From contig NC_057765.1 of assembly GCF_010389155.1 (NCBI RefSeq), positions 41,063,559-41,127,558 of the forward strand: a DNA stretch of 64,000 nt, written 5' to 3'. Numbering within the stretch: the stretch's first letter is position 1; each line of letters begins with the position of its first letter. The notes under the pieces were generated by a model that saw only the letters and a list, made by a program, of their open reading frames with translations, searched no databases and was not told the origin of the DNA. Source of the stretch: Erigeron canadensis. Taxonomy: Eukaryota > Streptophyta > Magnoliopsida > Asterales > Asteraceae. Below are positions 59,711-64,000 of the stretch, piece after piece. The position numbers and the translations under genes were made by a program.

Positions 59711-61427
59711 TCAGCTTCTCGTCGCGTCTAGCTCCTTCTTCTTCTCCTCTTTACCCACCGAACTAGCGTCACCAGCTTCTACACTATCGAGCAGTTGCAA
59801 GGTTGTATAGTACTACCTGCTGCAGTGCTGCCTCATCCACCGTTGTTAACTCTGTCTCAATTGTGTGCACATCTCCGTTCACCCAGCTAGTGATTTTACT
59901 AATAACTACTGTAACAAGCAAATTAATCCTGAAAGTCATCACCTTCCTCGTTCTTGTATTATCTTCTTTTTCTTGTATTATCTTCTTTATGGACCACTTT
60001 AGATGGATGTCCGATAAGCCAATACTTATCATATGTATACATGTTTATTAAATATAAAAATAAAAAAAACCAATATAAGATCATTCAGAGTCACCTATAT
60101 ATGTCTTACTAGTGTTCAAAGCAAAATATATTAAATAGATATACCGAAATCAACTTGAAATTTGTTAGTTGAATAGTCACTTCATCGGTCAAAATACTCT
60201 TAAAATTTTCCGTCCATTCACCATTGGCCGAGCCATGTATGAATGTGCCCTGCAAATAGCAAAAAAAAAACATGGAAAAAACTGGTAAGTTCTTTTAGTG
60301 TGTTTCAATGTATGTAATTCAATTTTAAAAAGTAAACCCCAAACAAATTAACCATAAGAATCGAATAAACATCTTTGCATACAGATCCTATAAAATTATT
60401 CAGGATAAAAAGGAACTCAACCAAGGACATTCCAAACGTCGATCAAATGATTTTATCGGCTAATTCAAGAAAGATAGGGAAACAAATTGTTGATAAAAAA
60501 TAGTCAAGCCAAAAACATTGCAAAGCCATCTCCTGTTGTGTTAAATCCTAAACATAACGTGGATCAAAGGGTTTTATCTAAAGACATTATTTAAAAATGA
60601 TATCATGCTTTTCATAAGATCCGAAGTATATTGTCATACACAAACTAAAATAATGAATTGTTTCACCATGCTAAATAATTATACTAAAACATTCAACGCC
60701 ATCTCAATATGTAACATTTTCCCCTGATAGAATAACAGTGACTAAAAAATTACACCATTAATGAGTTAGTTTCAAAACTGATTCAAAATAATCATAGTCG
60801 ATATATTTAAATAATCATAATCTTACTCATAGCGAAATTCAATTTTTTATTTAAAAGCTTATATAAAGATATAATCGTAAATCTTAAGTATACATCATTA
60901 ATGAGCTACTTTCAAAACAATATCAAAATAATCAAAGTCAATATATTAAAATAATCAGAAACCTACTCATAGCAAATTTAGACTTTATATCTAAAAGGTT
61001 ATAGAAAGATATAATCGTAAATCCTAAGAGTTAATATAGGTTACAAATACAAAATTTAATATATAATATTTAGATTAGTTAAGTTATATATCACAACTTA
61101 ATCAATACGAAAACTAAAAAAGAAACGTACGAAAATTAACTCCATATAAATATTGATTCCAGTTTACTCTTTTTTTCCAACTTTAGTTAAATAAAAAATT
61201 TACAGTTTCTTATATTCTAAAAGTGTAACCTATATAAATTGAAAAATACATACCAATTCATCAACAAAGACCATCTCGAACGTTTTGATTTTCTTCGAGT
61301 TGTTCCAGTCCGAAACAGTCCATACATGCACAACACGGAGTCGTAAATGATGGTCAACATGTGTTGGCTTAAGATCTTCAAGATGAACTAATGTGGTCAT
61401 ATTTTTTGTTGTTGAAGAAAAAGCCAT
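59711..61427 (-). pseudogene. Replication-protein-A-like OB-fold (DUF223) gene, incomplete or degraded
   Basis: Exon 1 (61427-61254) and exon 2 (60249-60145) splice in phase to 93 residues. These start MAFSSTTKNMTTLVHLEDLK, continue LRLRVVHVWTVSDW and EMVFVDEL, then GTFIHGSANGEWTENF and IQLTNFKLIS. This is the layout of the first OB fold of plant RPA1-like proteins: a W near the first strand, an I/F-E-M-V-F-V-D-E strand, then a loop and an amphipathic strand. Such proteins bind single-stranded DNA, and copies are often scattered by transposons. Further exons are not clear. A frame to 59784 and a C-terminal-like piece ending at 59711 (EEKKKELDATRS) cannot be joined convincingly. I therefore treat it as a fragment or pseudogene, though a short functional gene is possible. 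Confidence 0.5.
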
Positions 61428-61661
61428 AACAAACCTCGAACTAAATTAAAAGAAATAATAATAGCAATAACATAAGTATTTAATGTTAAAAAATAATAAC
61501 AATGATTAATTATGTGCAAAGTATATAAAAAGAAAAAACTTTTTGTAGTTGATTGTAGCTTCTTCTTTTTTTGTCGTACGTGAGTTATATTATAGATTAC
61601 TAATAAAACCAAAAAGTGTAAAATAATTATTTTTAAATTGAGTGAAAATGTAAATTGGTGA

Positions 61662-63400
61662 TGTAACACCCCACCTTTCTCAAGGAAGAAAACTAGGGAG
61701 TTATGGACCAAACTAACGAATATTATGTCAAATTCAAACCATAATATCTTATTGCAAAATGACAAGCAATAAATTGAAGCGTTTCAAATATCCAATGACG
61801 AAATAGACTAACAAAAGTACTAATATCCAAAATAAAAATCTCCAAAATCCAACGAACAACTAAGACTTAAAAGAAAGAGCTTATGCGCCAACCAGATCCA
61901 ATATCTCTCACATCACCTTGCCCAAAATCCCCTTGATTACCTGCCGCAGGGAAAGAAAGAAAATTGTGGCTGAGCCAATTGCTCAGTGCGCGGATATAGA
62001 ATGATGTATGACAATAACTAAAAAAGGCAAGATATTTTTAAATAAATCCCTTAACCAACAAAGAGACAGAGTTTACCTTGACGGACCAAATATTTAAAGT
62101 AAGTTTAAATAAAGGCTAATTCCAGACATGATATAATTATATGATCAAATAAATATTTTCACATTGTTAACTGAACATATCAAAATCCAAAGTTATGAAA
62201 AAGCTTACATAGCTTTATATTTTCAAATCCAACATTATCAAAATACTTATATTTCAGAGTTCCATATATCCAAAACCCAACGAGCTCCTACACAGAACGC
62301 ATACACTTGCATACCCGGTCACAAGAACCGATAAACAAGTGTCAGACATATGTATCCAAATGTACCATACAAATGTGAAATGGTGTGTCGGGCACAACAC
62401 AACATCCACCCTACCAGAACCTACAACTAGAGTCGACTCATACGCCTCCTAACAGAATAGCCAATGCTTTTTGAAGCACACAAAAGGAGACGCCATGAAC
62501 TAATCACACTGCCATGGATAGTGTCACACCACTGGTGCCCCCAATGATATGCCTATGGTACCCCATAGGCGGTTAATAGCTCGGGGTAACTTACGTATTA
62601 AAACATGTTTCATATAAATGTTTCAAAAGAAGTTGCTTATTCATATCTGACAAGTTTTCAATGCGCTGCATCTTCTTCATATTTAGTAAATAAAATAAGT
62701 TCTGTTTTGTAACCAACATGGAATAAAAAACTCACGTATCAAGTATGCTTATCGAAATCAAAGTGATAGAACTAAAGAACTTATGGAGTGTCTAGAAACA
62801 ACCTATGGGACTGAAACGATGGCAACACTGTAAGCTTCTTTCAAAAGATGAGTCGATACATATGTAACAAAAGAGACCAAGCGAGACATTATATTTATAC
62901 TTTCAACAGAGGCTTTCAAACATTATACAAGTGACTTTCAACCGGAGGCTAAACTAGCAGAAACACATGAAAACTAACAGAACTGAAGCAAACAGTAACA
63001 CATGACTTTCCAATCAAATACGAAACTAGCAGATAGATACACTAAAGATGATCGCTGAAAGAATGCAGAGAATTCAAATCGACGTTTAACAACGATGAGT
63101 TATAGAACAAGAATCCGTACCTTAAATGATCACGATGTCTAACAGAATCGCCTATCTACCTTTTCCACGAACGATCTACAACGATTATATAGAACTACCC
63201 ATCATTAATAATAGCTTGTGATCATTCCCGACCCAACCCGTTTTTTTTATGACTGATAAATACATAGTATAGTTACGTTGACTGAATAAGATCATAACTT
63301 GACTAATATTTATGTAGCCATTATCTATATGCTTATACAGGTGGTTTGGTTTTAATAACAAAATATATATACACATCTTTTAATCGAGGAAAACCATGCA
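61662..63400 (+). mobile_element. LTR-like stretch beginning TGTAACACCCC
   Basis: TGTAACACCCCACCTTTCTC is a start typical of plant Gypsy-type LTRs. Downstream words (CAATTGCTCAGTGCGCGGATAT, CCATGGATAGTGTCACACC, GGTACCCCATAGGCGGTTAA) look repeat-derived. No polyprotein domain and no second LTR lie in the window. The right end is undefined. Confidence 0.35.
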
Positions 63401-64000
63401 TCAGGTCATCACCCTCGTCCCTGCTACACCCCTAATTTGTTCAAAGTTCAAACCTCTATTTTAGGAATTCAAGTTGATCAAGATTAATTGATAAGTCTAG
63501 CAATGTTCATGAATTCTTAAAAGTTTTAGATTCAAATCAGTATAACAAGTTACATACTTAAAGACTCGAAAATTGTCTTGTCACCATGGCTGATGATTTC
63601 AAAAGATATTTTGACTCGTATAACAAAAGTAATGTGACCCGAAAACATATATAAACAAAAGTAATGCTACACCCCTAATCGAAAATTAATGTGTGTTTTT
63701 ACCTTAGATTCAAACAGTTGTGTTGAAGAACTTTTGCTTGGAACCTTCTGCTCAAAACCCAACCCACGTCCCTGTTCTTATTTTCTTTGAGTATTACTGA
63801 TGTGTCGATTGAATATACGGATGGTGTATTTATATATATATATTTACTATAAATCCAGGATTTTGGGCCGCAATGTACGGAAGTTCTGTTGGGTTTTGAT
63901 TACGTTTCCTTCATCCTTCAGGCTTATACATTTTAAAACTATATAGTATTTGATCTTTACTTGAACTCTCAGATATAGTTTTTATAAGCTATTTAATTAA
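63401..64000. other. Window end, no supported gene
   Basis: AT-rich sequence. CTGCTACACCCCTAAT (about 63420) and ATGCTACACCCCTAAT (about 63663) are a direct repeat about 243 bp apart, possibly element ends. Confidence 0.3.

Noticed and set aside
1..64000. MicroRNA precursors of well-known conserved plant families
   Set aside because: I looked for mature sequences of the common families (miR156, 159, 160s, 171, 172, 319, 390-399) by eye and saw none. A proper small-RNA search could still find others.

Overview
This is nuclear DNA from a flowering plant, most likely a eudicot. It is AT-rich, its genes are split by many GT-AG introns, and the intergenic DNA is full of SINEs, MITEs, small LTR elements and Helitron-like sequence. 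The wording of the F-box relic and the style of several repeats suggest an asterid, perhaps Asteraceae. That placement is inference.

Five conserved genes could be assembled exon by exon with phases that close exactly. They are a mitochondrial small heat-shock protein (16006-17275, minus), a DNAJC11/OWL1-type J-domain protein (18996-25836, minus, 13 exons), V-ATPase subunit F (35962-39056, minus), the peroxisomal import factor PEX19 (41828-44951, minus) and organellar asparaginyl-tRNA synthetase (46731-54661, plus, 15 exons). A sixth gene, not visible as one open frame, was recovered by splicing: a secreted RGF/GLV/CLEL-type peptide hormone precursor (7465-9071, minus, 4 exons). There is also an F-box relic with a frameshift and a stop (28865-30051, plus) and the start of a replication-protein-A-like OB-fold gene of uncertain integrity (59711-61427, minus).

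Layout. 1-7.4 kb: repeats, including a SINE with a 13-bp target-site duplication that was later split by a 704-bp LTR-like insert. 7.4-9.1 kb: the peptide hormone gene, with two MITEs in intron 1. 9.1-16 kb: a long-armed foldback element, other MITEs and a (TA)n tract. 16-26 kb: two chaperone genes on the same strand. 26-36 kb: tandem repeats, the F-box relic and a Helitron-like element carrying a degenerate array. 36-45 kb: VHA-F and PEX19, with a SINE between them. 46.7-54.7 kb: asparaginyl-tRNA synthetase, with a complete TRIM retroelement in intron 13 and a GC-AG intron. 54.7-64 kb: a Stowaway MITE, the RPA-like gene and a long-terminal-repeat-like stretch.

The genes are unrelated housekeeping or signalling genes and do not form a pathway. 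I found no clear, wholly new biological system. The observations most worth a second look are the peptide hormone precursor, the duplicated splice acceptors in the heat-shock gene intron, the PEX19 splice site that decides whether the protein keeps its CaaX box, the GC-AG intron, the TRIM and the nested SINE/LTR.
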